Origin: Nemopilema nomurai
Taxonomy: Eukaryota > Cnidaria > Scyphozoa > Rhizostomeae > Rhizostomatidae
Assembly (NCBI GenBank): GCA_003864495.1
Contig: ML133375.1
Span: 315,860 to 379,859 of the forward strand
DNA: 64,000 nt
Reading direction: 5' to 3'
The notes under the pieces are model-generated. The model was not told where the DNA came from. It saw only the letters and a program-made list of their open reading frames with translations, and made no database searches. Both the position numbers and the translations under genes were made by a program. Shown here piece by piece: positions 1 to 12,500 of the stretch. Numbering within the stretch: position 1 is the stretch's first letter; each line of letters opens with the position of its first letter.

Positions 1-453
1 ATGACAAAGTTCATTTTAATAATATTTGATGGACGTTTTCGCAAAGTAATTGTCTGCCAAGGGTTAGAGCACGTACCTTGCTGTTTATTGCTAGCGACAG
101 AAAATGTTTTTCGATTAACCTTCCAAACCTTAGTCACTTTCAGAAATAGGATAATTCAATGAAACAAATAATATACCTTACACATAAGGTTACATTTTCT
201 AAGCAAATGATAACATAAGTGACCGTGGCAGCTTAGGGTTTACAAAGCATGGTGATCAGTTGAGAAAGAGGCCAGAGCATCAAAACGAGTATAAGGTAAC
301 ATGTTCCCGATCGAGGTCTGATTGCTTTGCACTGACACCATTTGACTTACGTCCCTTAACGCCAAAGGAGAGAACGTCCAAGAATGTCGCTAGGGTTGTC
401 CTTATAAGATCATGATTACTGTGAAATAGGGGTTGTCCATGTAGGTTACAAAC
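1..453. other. Left edge: likely intron or downstream exon sequence of the lectin gene
   Basis: No exon could be assigned on the minus strand after the EGF donor at 454, and no plus-strand gene was seen. The terminal exon or exons of the lectin gene may lie here or left of the window. Confidence 0.4.
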
Positions 454-585
454 CTAAGCAGGTTTTTCCATCATAGGCAAGAAGATATCCGGGTAAGCAG
501 CCACAGGACGTCTTTTTGTTGCACTGGTTGAAGCAGAGCTGGTCGCAGCCGCCATTCTCAAGCAAACAGAAATCAGCTAGGCCAC
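454..585 (-). other. EGF-like domain exon
   Basis: A phase 1-1 exon of 132 nt, flanked by a pyrimidine-rich acceptor (ttttccaaag) and a GTTTGT donor, encodes an EGF-like unit: ENGGCDQLC, then SCGCLPGYLLAYDGKTCL. The spacing NGGC-x2-C and C-x-C-x2-G-Y-x-L-x3-D-x3-C fits EGF or calcium-binding EGF modules, with one extra cysteine. It follows the F-type lectin exon in matching phase. It ends at a donor, not a stop, so the protein continues in sequence I could not identify in 1-453 or beyond the window. Confidence 0.75.
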
Positions 586-3500
586 CTTTGGAAAAACAAC
601 AAAATTTGATCACGTGATTCGGACTATTCGTAGCTAGTCAAGACACAAGCAAATTCGAAAAGCAACCGGCATCGCAGAGGAGGATGCCCCCCTCTGCATG
701 AGCCACTTGCAGAGTATGGACACGAAACTAAGCAAAGCGTCTTGGCAAACTGACCCATCCGTGAATTGACAATCACTTCACACACTGTCAGGATGCCTTT
801 GCCATACATCTGCACTGCGACGTATCTACCAGGGATGGGCGGGTTGCACTGCACTCTCACCGCCTCCCCATCGGCTGCGCTGTGGATTCGATCGTGACAG
901 ACCGGGTTCGCCTTGTGGTTCGACTCATGCTTTCCAACGTGCACGTGGATGTTCTTGAACCGATCGCCTCTTTCCCCCCTGTTTATGATTGTGACGTCTG
1001 TAAACAAATATCATTTTGAATAACTTGTGAATCTTTACAGAATAACACAGCACTAAATGGCACTAAAACTGAACATTTCAAAGAGAAAAAGGGGTGTGGT
1101 GAATTGGCTACTGTCTTTTCTGTTGATTACTTGTCCAATTGCTGTAGTCAATGAACTTGCATTTAGAAGGCAGAAGGTCATAATTACATCCAGATCATGC
1201 TTCGGAAATCTTATCTGGCTCACAGTGATGATCAACATATAAACTAAACAATCAAAATCAAGAAAGACGAACTTACAAAATAGCATTATAAATGGAATGG
1301 GAATCCAAGATACATCACGATTAATCGATTATTGATTGATTGATTGATTAATTGATTGATTGATTGACTGACTGATTTATTGACGGCAAAGTGATCACTG
1401 ATCAATTAATCAAAAGCATTTGTTTAAGTGCTTGATCACCTGTAATGATGTACTCTTTCCCCAGATCAACTCGCCACCATGGATCTACTTCGTCATTTGT
1501 GTGTGTACATGATTTATCAGACCAATGGAACTTGTAATTGCCATCCACTGCACGGCTGGCAAATCCATCGTGAGATGTGCTCGACTGCACTGCAGTTTTG
1601 TGCAGGGCAAGGTCTGCAATTTTAAAACCATGAAATCAACCAACTTCCAAAGACTAATTGTCAATACCACGATGGGCTACATAACGTCACACTAGGTCAC
1701 AAAAGATCTAGATGGGTCACACAAGGTCATACTGGATCACACAAGGTCAGCCTGGGTCAAAAAAGGTCAAGGTAGGTCACACAAGGTCAGATTGGGTCAG
1801 AAAAGGTCAAGATGGGTCTCCAAAGGTAAGACTGGGTCACACATGACATTAAGGAGCAGTATGAGGATAAAGGTTAAATAGTGCATATAGTCATCTTTTT
1901 TATAAAACGTATAGTGCTTGAAATTGGAAGAGTTGACATTAAATAGAAAGACATAATTTGTTGTGATATTACTATTGAAAAGGTACCGCAATCATAAACT
2001 TTGAAGAAAAAGCATTCGTTTCAAAAATCAGGTTCATTGAAAAAATCGAAAAATGTATTTTAAAAAAAATTACAATACCATGGGAAAATTTGGAGCAAAT
2101 ACTGGCAATTTCGTCATTTCTGACTTCAAATCTTTGATCAATCCTCAAGTCATTGAAATCACCACAATAGTCCATCTTCAAATATTTTTCCTCTGCAACA
2201 AAATTGAACGCACAAATTACAGAGGCGTGAATAAAACGTTGCATGCATGCTACAGGAGATCACGGGAAGCTAAACATGGGAAAATCGATTCAAAAGGAGT
2301 TTAGATTGTCACTCTAGATTAAAGCTGACAGGCAAACAAATGATGGTTCCATTCAGCACATACTTGGTATAAACGAAAAGAGCAGTTGTGGATCAGGTAG
2401 CCTTAGTGATGTTGATGCTGCGTTGATGTAGTTGCAAGAAGATCCGAGGACCAAAACTGTGCCGTCACTGGGGACCATTTCCTGAAAAAAGGGAGCACTC
2501 TGAGTGAGACCACTGCATAGAGAATAAACTTTACAATATTGAGAGTCTGTGCATGCTGGAATGTACCCAATTTTCTTGAGGGTGTTGAGTATGTTACCAT
2601 CTGATCTAGCTATTACGAAGTCAATGAAACAGCAGTATAAAAACATCTACTAAAACTAATTGCCATTTCGGAAAACATTTGTCCAGCTAATTTCAACCAT
2701 CTGCACTTATTGATAGAAATAATGATTTAGTGTTGGTCACAATATAAAACCAATCCAAAAGTCTAATCGAGGACTTACACACCTTGTTCGGTGTCTGAAC
2801 ACACAGTCCAGATTTTCTGTGCTGTAATGATCCTCTCGCTGTAAATCCGAATTCATGGCACCCCGACGTAGCAAGCTCGAGCTCTGCATTCTCAACTGCA
2901 TTACCACCCACAGGCCGTACGCAATGCGAGGTCATGTACATGCTTCGTAGAACATTGTTGTCATCGATTTTCCACTCGGTGCTTTGAAGAAGGCAGGGAG
3001 AAAGAATAAGTCAATTCAGTGTTTCAACTTGCTACTAACAGGATAGAACGAGTTTGAAACCGGTCAGCAGAAGAAGCAGCAACACAGCAAAATCACTCCA
3101 AGATAACGGTTAATGAGTGTTCAACTGAATAGTAATGAGAACGTTCATTATCTTGATAATCAATGCACTGCTCCAGTATTAGCAGTGGGTCTTAACTGTG
3201 AAGAGTTCACTTCTTGTTGGCGATTGCAATGAAATCGTTTGCAATCTTAATCTCAATTAAACGAAGTGACTGCAAAGTTAAAAAAGAACAAACCTTGCTA
3301 TTTGGCATTCGGGACGTAGAATGAGTTTGTTCCTTGAATTGGCAGAAATACACTTGAGAGAGCCCAAATGTGCCAGAGATCCAGGTCCTTTTGGAGTTGT
3401 CTTGGCGACTTTTGATTGCAAAGCAGGATGCATGGTTAAACAAAACAAAGCGTGCTAACTGAACGAGATATATATCTACTACAGTGACTGGGGTACTATT

Positions 3501-6500
3501 CTTTAGGGAACCAAAGAAGGAATGCTAAGGAAGTCAGAGTGTTCCTCTTAAACAGTTTTTGTACGCAAAGAGCCATAATGGTCTCGTAAAACTCTATAGG
3601 GTTAGTGCTTATGCGATTTACTTTAAAATAATATCAAAAATTATACGGATATTGTTTATTTGAGGCTCCCATTTTAATGACTTTTTTTATATACGCGAAG
3701 ATACATTGCATTAGCGCAAGATGTATTGCAGAAGGCATAAACGAGCACAGTCCTAAGTTTTGAGATCTAAATCCTGCAGAGCCATGACAAAGAGCCATAT
3801 CTTACCGACGGTCACACACTTTGCACTTCGTCGTCTCTTCAGAGATCTCGTTGCCACATCGCATTCGTACTTCTGGTTGTTGGTTTTGTCATCGCAATCC
3901 TTTTGCACAACGTCCGCATTCAGGCTGTCACTCAGGTCGATGCATTTCTTGGAAAATTTGTTCTATGGAAAGGAAAGAAGGAAATGCTTGTTGTTTACAA
4001 AGGTGAAGGTGAAGGTGGAACTAACAACTATTCATATGAATTGGGCCTTCTAAGGAAAATCGTGATACTTGTTAAATGTGTTATATACACTGGATAATAA
4101 TGTGTAAGTGCTGTATACCTAGATGTACACACAAAAATAAGAAAATTCTGCAACCTATTGAGTAAATTATGATTGAGTAAACATTGGACAGCAAGAAAAA
4201 GTAAACAGTTGGTTTTGAGTAGCTGAGTACAAAAAGACCAAGTGAAGCAAAGTGACCGTGAAAAGCGTCTCCTATTGGTCAACTGCTGGCCAATCGGAAA
4301 CCAGGGTAGAAAGAACTTACAATCAGAGAACCCTTGAGAGTATAGGCCCATTGTTGCTTTGTGTCTGTGTTATTGCAGCCCTTGAGAACGAGCTTAGAGT
4401 TTGAGTTGGCATCTGTAGCTGCTAAACAGGCTCCTAGACGAAGCTGATCTCCTGTCATGGTTGCCTCAATGCCAAAGGTCCCTACACAAAAGAGTCGACG
4501 AATGTAAAAAATGGGTATTGAAATCAATTTTCTAGTCACGATAAAGCTACTGTTTATAAGAACATCAAACGTCTCCTTCAAACATGAATTATAATGATCA
4601 AAATGCATAAATACAGGCTTAAGATATATAGAAAGATAAACAGACATAAAGACATATAGACTGACAGCCAGACAGGCAGTTGGGCAGTCAGACAGACAGA
4701 CAGGCAGGCAGGCAAATAGACAGACAGACAGACAGATATACATACATACAGACATACAGAGACAGACAAAGAGATAGATGGATGAGCTTCGTTTACAGAG
4801 GAGAAACCTGATAAGCTGATCTTCCGGAAGGTCCTCTTCATTTGTTGAAAGTAAATTTTAAGCAGCTAAATCTGAAAGTTCAAGGTAATGCTGAAGGCAA
4901 TCTGAAACTAAACTGCAAAAAACTATCCTTACCTGACAGATCAAAGTCCGAAAATGGATTCGGGGGGTCGTATGGATCATACGAAGCCACAGACGTCCTT
5001 GCTTGCCTAACACCCTCTTTGTAATTGTACAAAGCTGAGTCCTTTGCAGATATAATGCTGCCAGCGGGATCGTTCAAATTGAATTGCGCGCCTAAATGGA
5101 ATCTATTTCCAAATATCGTCAGGTCAATCTCTGCCGCGACCATGAATCCACCGCCGAATTTGTGTCCAAGACCCAAATCAAAACGAATTCTAAACAAGAT
5201 TTGAAAACCATTTAGACTCAGTAATAGATGCTGACTATGATACTTGTGATATTCAAGAAGTCTTACCATTACCTTTCATGTTAAAAAAATTGACTTTAAA
5301 AGTGGATGCAAAAAACTTGCATGCAAAATATGGAAATTGAATGCAGGAAAGCAGCGTGTCATGGCTCAATATAAAATGCACCAAATAAGCTATGACGTCA
5401 TGCCTGAGAAGATCAGGACACATAATATCATAAGTCAATTTACCCGTGGATAAGGAACAGCTGCATGACGAATTGGATTGCAGCGTTAACCCAGCCAACA
5501 ACCTTTTCGGCGGCCCGTAGCGCGCCCACCGCGATGTCCAAAAATGAGCACAGGCCTTGCCCGATGTGGTTTACCATATTGCAGGTTCCATAACACAGGT
5601 TTGCTATGCCTAACCGAACACAGGAAAAAGTCACAAATAGAATATACTTCATTGTAAGAGCATTGCTTTTGAAACTGGTAATTTGGGGGCAATCGTCTAT
5701 TCTAATTTTAATTGCAATATCAGTGGCAATAGGAAACAAGATGATGTCAGTATTAAAATTCGTATTCGTATTAAAGCCAAGGTGACAATGATCAAAACTA
5801 GCATGAAACCAACTGAGTTAATTTCTATTGAGGTATTTCCCGATATAGCTACATTTCCGATCACGTCACAATGCCCTTCAAACATTTAAGCCAATATAAA
5901 AACTCGCATTCATTCATCTTCTACCATGTAAAAATTTTTTTTGGTGCCACATGAAATACTAAATAAGAGCAAATTGTTTTTCTGTAAAAAAATCAAATGT
6001 CCTATATTTTGAATAAGGAACATTGCATGTTTGCGAATGAACTGACCAGAGGGAGAAGACACGTGACTTACCTTTACAACCACCATTGACAATCCCATCG
6101 CACACAAATTTACTAACGAATCGCCTGCTTCTGATATGAAGGTCAAATTCGCCATTCCTTTGAGATATAAGTGATCTTCTTCGCCTCCAACCCCAAAGAG
6201 CTTTCTTGATTACCTTTCCAGCCTACAAGTGCAGATTGCTCGTAACTTATTCAACCTTTTACACGTCAATTGTGCTATGGGTTTAAGGCGAATACGACGA
6301 TGCAGAGCTTTTAATGAAACCAAAGAATAGGCACTTGAACCCGATAGGTCTTAACTCGGCATCTTTTTCTGAAAGGTGATTAAAGTTGCACTGACAATCC
6401 TAATCAAAGTCCGATAATCTTGAACTCGACATTGGCCAAAATTGACCATGCAAAGAGACTTAAAGTTGCAGACATCTTTTTACGATTTAAGTCTCATATT

Positions 6501-9500
6501 GACATTAAAATCTCGTTTAGATATAAAAAACATCGTACCGATATTAAAGTTTGCATTGAATCCGTAATATTGATATTTTAATCTTGTATCAACAAAAGTC
6601 TCGCATTGATATCAAAATTTGAAGCATCTTGATTCCTCTCGCAAGTGATACGCGATGATTTCAATATCTATTAATGCACGTGCAAAATTTCCAAAAATGC
6701 CAAAAGCAACCCCGCAGCAACCCACCTTCGAAAGGCCATCCTTGACTCTGTTGAATCCTTTCTTAATCCATGACCCTATTGAAATTGTTAGAAAAATTAA
6801 GGACACACGAAAAAGCTTCTGAAAATAAAGGCACTCGTGAACATGCGAGCACAAGGAATTCTTCTAAGACAGTCCATGACAAGAGCCTGTTTGTCTTGTT
6901 AGACTTACCGGCAGTGTTTATCGCGCCACCTATCCACTCCTTTGCAGAGTTGAAGAAGTCTTTGCAGTTGTTCGTCGCCTCTTGGCACTTGAGAGCCATG
7001 CAGTTGCTACACTCCAGCTTAAGCGTTTCTTTGCACCGCTGTTTGGTTCGTTTCACGTCCTCAATCTTCTCGTTCAGAGTTGATTGAGCAGCCTTGAAAG
7101 CTTGGTCGACAGCCTTCCGGGCTCTTTCGATTGCCTAAACAAATTCGATGCACGACGCCAATGAAATGATGAAAAGCACTTCATGTTGATAAAGAAACTT
7201 TTGATGGGGGTAAAAGGAAAGCTTGCGTTGAGGAATTCTTCAAAGGAATTCAAACACCGAGTTGGAACTCACTAAAAACTCTTGCCTACATTCTGCCGAT
7301 TGTTATCTTTATATAAAGCAGACATATTCTTAGAACGAGAATTAAAAAGAAAAAGTACGCGACCAACAAAGTTGCTTGCTAGTCAAGCTATAGAAGTTTG
7401 TATTTAGTATATGTCATAGAGTTTAATGTTTAACTATCTAATTTGTGACTGAAAAAAACTAGAGCCAGGAAAAGATATTGACAAATATTCAGACTAGAGA
7501 ATGTAAGAATTATTAGCAGATTAACTCAACCCCCAGTGAAGCATGAAAAAATATATCTTCAAACTCGGTGTTTTTAAAGTCTAGAAACAAAATGTAGAAC
7601 AGTAGGACACAAAGAAATAACAGGCTCCTTCGCAAGCCTGCTTGTTGGCAAAAGAAATGTCTAAGAGGGCTTTCAGCCGAAACGTGAACTTAATCAAACA
7701 TTCTTACAAAACCGTTGACAACGTTTGGGATAAATAAAAAAGTGCCCAGTACTACTACCAGAAATAAAAATGAAGGCCCAGGCGCCCTCGGTCAGCCCTA
7801 CCCCACAGCCCTGCATACCAGCCGCAGTTCCCTGGTCGTCCTACACATCAAAGTGAAAAGCCATAATGATTACGGGATACTCACGTCAGTCAGTTTTCTC
7901 AAGTCAACCAAGACCCGAACGTAGAAGTTCGCATTTTTCAGGTCCGTCACGCCATAACTAGCAGAAATGTAAAGCTCCGCGTAGATGAGGTCCCAGGCCT
8001 TGCCCCAGATGTGAATCTCGGCAGCCTCCATGGTTATGTTGATGAACGCCGCGGCCTCGATGCCGAAAAACTTGCCATACCCTTCGAAGTACATCTGCAA
8101 GGTACAATATAGCCTGTTAGCTTTATCGAGAATAAATGCGATAGATGATTGATTCTGGTGTAAGGCATGTATAGCTAACTTCTATAACGCTGACTACTTA
8201 AGTATGTGATTGGTGTAATATTTTAAAAATGGTCTTTGCAGTTTCTGAAACTAGCATGGGTCTGAAAAGACTATCATTTGCAGAAACAAATCAGTCTTTT
8301 CATCCTCTTTTTAAATTCAACCAAGTCTTCAATTTTCACTCTAACAGCATGTTAATTCGAACATTTTCAATAATTCTTAAAATTGATTATTTGCTTTTAA
8401 ACTAGGAAACGTCAAAGTCATATTTTCTTCCATCCATCACTTGTACATTATATGATAAGAAAATTTAAGTTCACCGTTAAAGATGAATCAAATATTTAGG
8501 GAGTAACAAGCATTATGTGCCCCAAAGGGACTGGCTTAGTGGAGAAAGCCGTACTTTGAAGAAGGGAAGTCGGACGAAGGATGCTTTGCTTGGCCTGAAC
8601 TGGAAGAAGAGCTTGGGCCCCAGCGCCTTGTGTGTGTGGTTTCTAGTAATCTCGACCAAACCTCCAAGCTTGATTGGATCACACTCCCCATCAATATAGA
8701 CCTCCTAAGGAAAGAAAGGCCTAATGCGTTAGAAGTGTCACAGCAAGACAGCAAAAGCCTCAAGCCAGCAAACAATGATTTTTGATTTGGCTTGTGAAGC
8801 ACCCGTAACTTAGCCTTAGATTTAATATCATATTCAAAAACTTTATTGTGAATAATGAATAATTTAAAAAATTGAACTCACTAAGAATATGACTTCTTCT
8901 TAGATGAGAAGAAAATTAAGAATGACTTTGTATTACGTAAGGAGAAATTTTTAAGAAGAACTCTTTATTAGGTAACGAGGACTTTGATAAGAACATACAA
9001 GAGACAACCTCGTAGCATACATGACAAAGAAACTGCATACATATCAAGTATACTGCAAACATTGAATTTTTCACCGAGCCTCAGAGTTTAAATGCAACGA
9101 AAAAATTACAATGTCTCGCTTTCCATATGGAAAACCGTAATTAAAAGGAGAAAATGCATTAATCGCAAAAACAGCCAAGCTGTAAGCAAATATTCTCACT
9201 CCTCTGCCAGAAAGATGTTCGTTTAGAGGAACTTTTTAAAGACAATACGCTACGCCGTCCGTGAGCGTGACGTATACTAACCATGTCACCGATTCTGATG
9301 TCGACTCGCACACTCCAGCCAAAGAGATTCAAGATCCCTTTCACTCGCCAGCCAACGTAGATGTATGGACCACCGGCTATACGGAGATCAACGGTGGTCG
9401 TTCCAGCGTTGAATGCGAACTATCAAAATAATCAGGGCATCTTCAGCTGTACATTAACAAAGTAAGATTAATTTGAGCAGCGCCAAGCATAATTTAATGT

Positions 9501-12500
9501 TATGAACAGCAAACCGTTGTTATCATTTGGAAAAGGCGTGGCACGAATATCTCATGAAATTTGCACAAGGGAAGAGATTAAAGGCAATCAACAAACCATG
9601 GCTCCTGTCGGGAATCCGGTTTCTGCAACCTTGCTCGGCATACCACTTGTGTCTCCACCAAACATTCGCACAACCTTTCCAATTGTCAATGCCGAAACTT
9701 CCCCATAGAAATAAGTGTTTGGTTTTCCCACACCAAAATAAACTTGAAGACGTATGCAATGGCCCTGAAATATTATAATAAAAGTAACTTCACTTTATTT
9801 CATTTTCAATACAATTGACACCCATGGATATATACCGGTTTTTCATGCGTGAAAAAGGCATGATGTCGGAAAAATGTTTAGAATAACTATGCCGTCTCAG
9901 TATCATCAACCATTAATAAAGTGATTTAAGTCAATACTGGAAAGGTTCTCATAGACCAGATAGCTTTCAGCTTATTCTCTAGATTTCTTCTCTGAATGGC
10001 ACTGCTCATAGCTGACTTGCAAGGATCATAAACACGCATTCCAAAAATGGTACTAAAGTGGAAGGCACTGCTAACGTGGTTATTTCAATCATAGTTGGCT
10101 CAACTCACATCGTTATTGAAATCAGCCTCGTATATGCAATTCTCTCCAAACTCGAGCTGCCCTCCAAGCTGTAACCCTGACACCAGAATGGGGCTTTCAG
10201 CGGATATACTGATACTAGAAGAAATGAGAGTCGTAAGCGGCTGCCCCTTTGCACACAAAGCTCTATAAGGCAAGTAGCATTACCAATAGGCAAAGGTCAC
10301 TCGGAAATCAAAGGGAAGAGTTGCTGAATGCACGTCAAGCTAAAATACGAACCAGTGAAGACAAATTCGAACAAGAAAAGTCTAACTAAAACTGAAGGTT
10401 CAAAAACTAATCTCTACTGGAAATGGAGTAAATATATTGGCAAATTGGAGATTAATCAGATGTTGGGGCTAAAAATAGTGCAATTAACGAAGCCCCCTTA
10501 CAAAGTATAGGCAGTGCGAGATTGTCGAAAATTCGATTAAGCTTTCTGTAATACAATCATTCAGTATTTCATATACCACATAAACTAACTTGGGGACTGT
10601 CTTACCCAAGATTGATGTTTCCAAAGGCCAGCCACTTGACTCCAAACGCCTTCCTCCAGACACCTCGCATATACAGCTGACCGATCACATCTGAGGTCCC
10701 CAGTTTGTGGCTGATTTTGCCTCCCACATGCAAGTTGTTGTCAACCTTGAACCCATCAAGGTACACATCGCCCGTGTACACTGGGAATTTCACTTCAGCA
10801 AGGAATGCGAATTCTATTTTGGAATCTGTTCTGTTGTACTGAAATGATGCAAACACAACGGTTCTTAACTATCAGTGCAAGAGGAACCATGATGATCATG
10901 CGATAACTAGAACTAATTGCTTTATGTTGACGACTCTATGGAAATGGAAATCTAAATCAACCGACTGCTACATTGAACATAGAAAGCAAATGATACGCTT
11001 TCGAAGATTTGAGAAAATGCAAGCAAATAGAGGGTCAATATTAATAAGGTATTGGGATTTAGGCCGTCGCGTTTGCTGCATCAAGGTAAAGAAGTCAGTC
11101 AGAACGGCAAGAAGTCGTTTTGAGAGAGTTTAACCTTCACAGAGATCATTGATCAAATCACACCACGTTTGCCAGCAATTGTGGATGGTGAACGTGGTAG
11201 TACTAGTGATTATGTAATTTCTGCTCACAAAGAAGAATACATATTTCAAAACATCAAGTATATTTTGAGTAGTACCAATTCTTAGCTTAGATGCAAAAAC
11301 GGAGGCCTGGAAATGCTACGGGAAGCAGCTGAGAATTGCGGAGAATAAATTTAAACTAGCATTTTGCAATACACTTGCAGCCTCTCACATTGATGGTCAA
11401 ATCCAGTTTTGAAAACGAGACTGTTTCCGTCAGGCGGATGTTTCTGAATCCAGCCACGACCGAGATTTGCATGAGATCCGGCATAGCAGCAGTGATCCGG
11501 AAGAGAGCATCTGGTCCTAGAATTTTCTTTGTCACTCTACAGAACGAGCTGCCCGCACAGTCCTTTGGTAGCTTGACCTAGTAAGGACAAAAGGTCGAGA
11601 TAAAGCCATGCCCACTGTTAAACCCAAAAACAGGAAATCCGGAAAACGAGAAATTAACGCTTCATAAATAGCAAACTCTTGATTTCCCATTAGCGCTAAA
11701 GTAAAACTCTTAGAGATAGATGCTTTAGCTTGAAAGATTGACTTTCCCAGTCCATTCCTTCTGTTCACAACCATCAATTTTTACTCCTCTTTTATTCCAG
11801 CCACTTGCTATTAATTTTCCAAAAATTCCCCCTTCGATTAAAGTACTCAAGAGTACACCACCTAAGCACTTTGAGTACCTAAATTTGGAATCTCCTGGAA
11901 CAAGACCAGTGAGCTTACCGTGTCTCTTGTTTATCAGAAAGTGTTCTGAAGCCTTACACGAATTATCCATAGCAACCAAAGTTATGCAAAATAACAGAAA
12001 ACACAATAAAGGCGAGCTAGGCATATACATCGTACGTAGACAAAAGGCCCATGAAAGTGCACAGTTCTAAAATCAAGGTTGATTGAGCTCCTGTCAGTCG
12101 GTAAATAATATCTCTGAAATTTTCGAAAGCTTAAATATCTAGTGATGTATAAAATCTCAAAATTATTCCACACCAGGAAGATGCCATTAAGGAATATGCC
12201 CTTAATTGCGGCGTTCGTAGACAATAAAACATTTAGAAGTCAATTGCAAAACACGTACTTGTCCAATTATTGCAAATCCCTTTGGCACAGAAGAAATCAT
12301 GGAGTTTAGAGGGTCCTTTGTGAAAGCTGTCGCGTGCTTGGTCACCGCGAATGGGGTTATTGGGTTGATCATGATGCCAACCTGTTAAACATGACAAATG
12401 TAGCATAACAATTTGACCGTGTAAGAACTTATTGCGAGTGCTGTAATAATTGGCTAACAATAGTAATAATTTCTGGTAAAAACAGACTCTGATTACAAAA

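Noticed and set aside
624..754. Continuation of the F-type lectin exon frame to a stop at 624
   Set aside because: A GT donor at 753-754 in matching phase joins to a clear EGF-like exon (454-585). The read-through tail shows no lectin-family similarity.
4279..4841. Two overlapping minus-strand frames rich in Cys, Leu, Ser and Val
   Set aside because: Much of each is translated GACA microsatellite. Only 4321-4481 within the first is a real exon (ricin-B).
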